DNA of 56,418 nucleotides, taken from NCBI GenBank assembly GCA_035353175.1, contig DAOPZC010000027.1:1-56418 (forward strand), read 5' to 3'. The first letter of the stretch is position 1; every line of letters starts with the position of its first letter. Shown here in pieces: positions 56,219 to 56,418 of this stretch. This DNA is from DAOPZC01 sp035353175 (GTDB lineage: Bacteria > Verrucomicrobiota > Kiritimatiellia > RFP12 > UBA1067). Both the position numbers and the translations under genes were made by a program. The notes beneath the pieces were generated by a model. That model was not told the origin of the DNA and made no database searches. It saw only the letters and a list, made by a program, of their open reading frames with translations.

Positions 56219-56418
56219 TCAGCGCGTTTCCAGGAAGCCCTCCAGCTTGCGCAGTCGCGTGGGGTGACGCAGTTTACGCAACGCCTTGGCCTCAATCTGG
56301 CGGATGCGCTCGCGCGTCACATTGAACTGCTTTCCGACCTCTTCCAGAGTGCGGGAGTAACCATCGGTCAAGCCGAAACGGTAATCCAACACTTGGCGCT
56401 CACGATCGGTCAGGGTTG
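56219..56418 (-). CDS. rpoD: Primary sigma factor, C-terminal region 4 (5' end outside window)
   Basis: The minus-strand frame entering at 56418 encodes LTDRERQVLDYRFGLTDG, GYSRTLEEVGKQFNVTRERI and RQIEAKALRKLRH, ending at a TGA (56221-56219). This is sigma region 4.2, which binds the -35 element, with the usual helix-turn-helix. Sequence matches the housekeeping RpoD/SigA type rather than an alternative factor. Only about 65 residues are inside the window. It precedes the RRM gene in the same direction. Confidence 0.93.
   Translation of the reverse strand, partial: TLTDRERQVLDYRFGLTDGYSRTLEEVGKQFNVTRERIRQIEAKALRKLRHPTRLRKLEGFLETR

Overview
This 56.4 kb window is GC-rich, densely coding chromosome with no rRNA, tRNA, CRISPR array, insertion sequence or phage gene that I can see. 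The mix suggests the PVC group (Kiritimatiellota, Lentisphaerota or Verrucomicrobiota). It holds XylR-type AraC regulators with LacI-like sensor domains, many Tat-exported Gfo/Idh/MocA and TIM-barrel proteins, several exported glycoside hydrolases, a planctomycete-style cytochrome/propeller/sulfatase-modifying fusion, and a c-di-AMP synthase locus. The phylum is an inference; no marker gene here settles it.

Region 1 (1-8538) is a sugar-oxidation locus. The minus-strand genes Gfo/Idh/MocA dehydrogenase, GMC oxidoreductase, DJ-1/PfpI protein and TIM-barrel isomerase form an operon flanked by two paralogous XylR-type regulators. A conserved DNA box sits 13-15 bp upstream of the predicted core promoter of each regulator. 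Region 2 (8669-26478) is glycan degradation: an SGNH/beta-helix protein, ogt, a DUF1080-type protein, two clan GH-A hydrolases, a GH2 beta-mannosidase-like enzyme, a SIS isomerase, a ROK kinase, a parvulin lipoprotein and a GH78 alpha-L-rhamnosidase. A decayed PQQ-propeller gene lies between two of the hydrolases.

Region 3 (26546-40854) is mostly housekeeping: nadK, a TlyA-type methyltransferase, prepilin peptidase, a phosphoribosyltransferase, a RodZ-like protein, ftsK, the YbbR/CdaA c-di-AMP pair, folP, ftsH, an esterase and citrate synthase. Region 4 (40876-52786) returns to exported accessory metabolism: a second TIM-barrel plus Gfo/Idh/MocA pair diverging from an aldo/keto reductase, a roughly 1050-residue propeller/di-haem/FGE-fold fusion, a roughly 1140-residue protein with two tandem FAD-oxidoreductase modules, a GT2 glycosyltransferase and a secreted propeller.

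Region 5 (52837-56418) holds an rRNA methyltransferase, a PAS histidine kinase, an RRM protein with an N-terminal membrane segment, and the 3' end of the primary sigma factor gene. As a whole the window looks like a saccharolytic bacterium that exports hydrolases and redox enzymes to attack glycans. The two most interesting systems are the regulator-flanked oxidation operon and the di-haem propeller/double-FAD pair. Several genes also have a -10 element only 6-10 nt before an ATG without a Shine-Dalgarno sequence, which suggests leaderless mRNAs.
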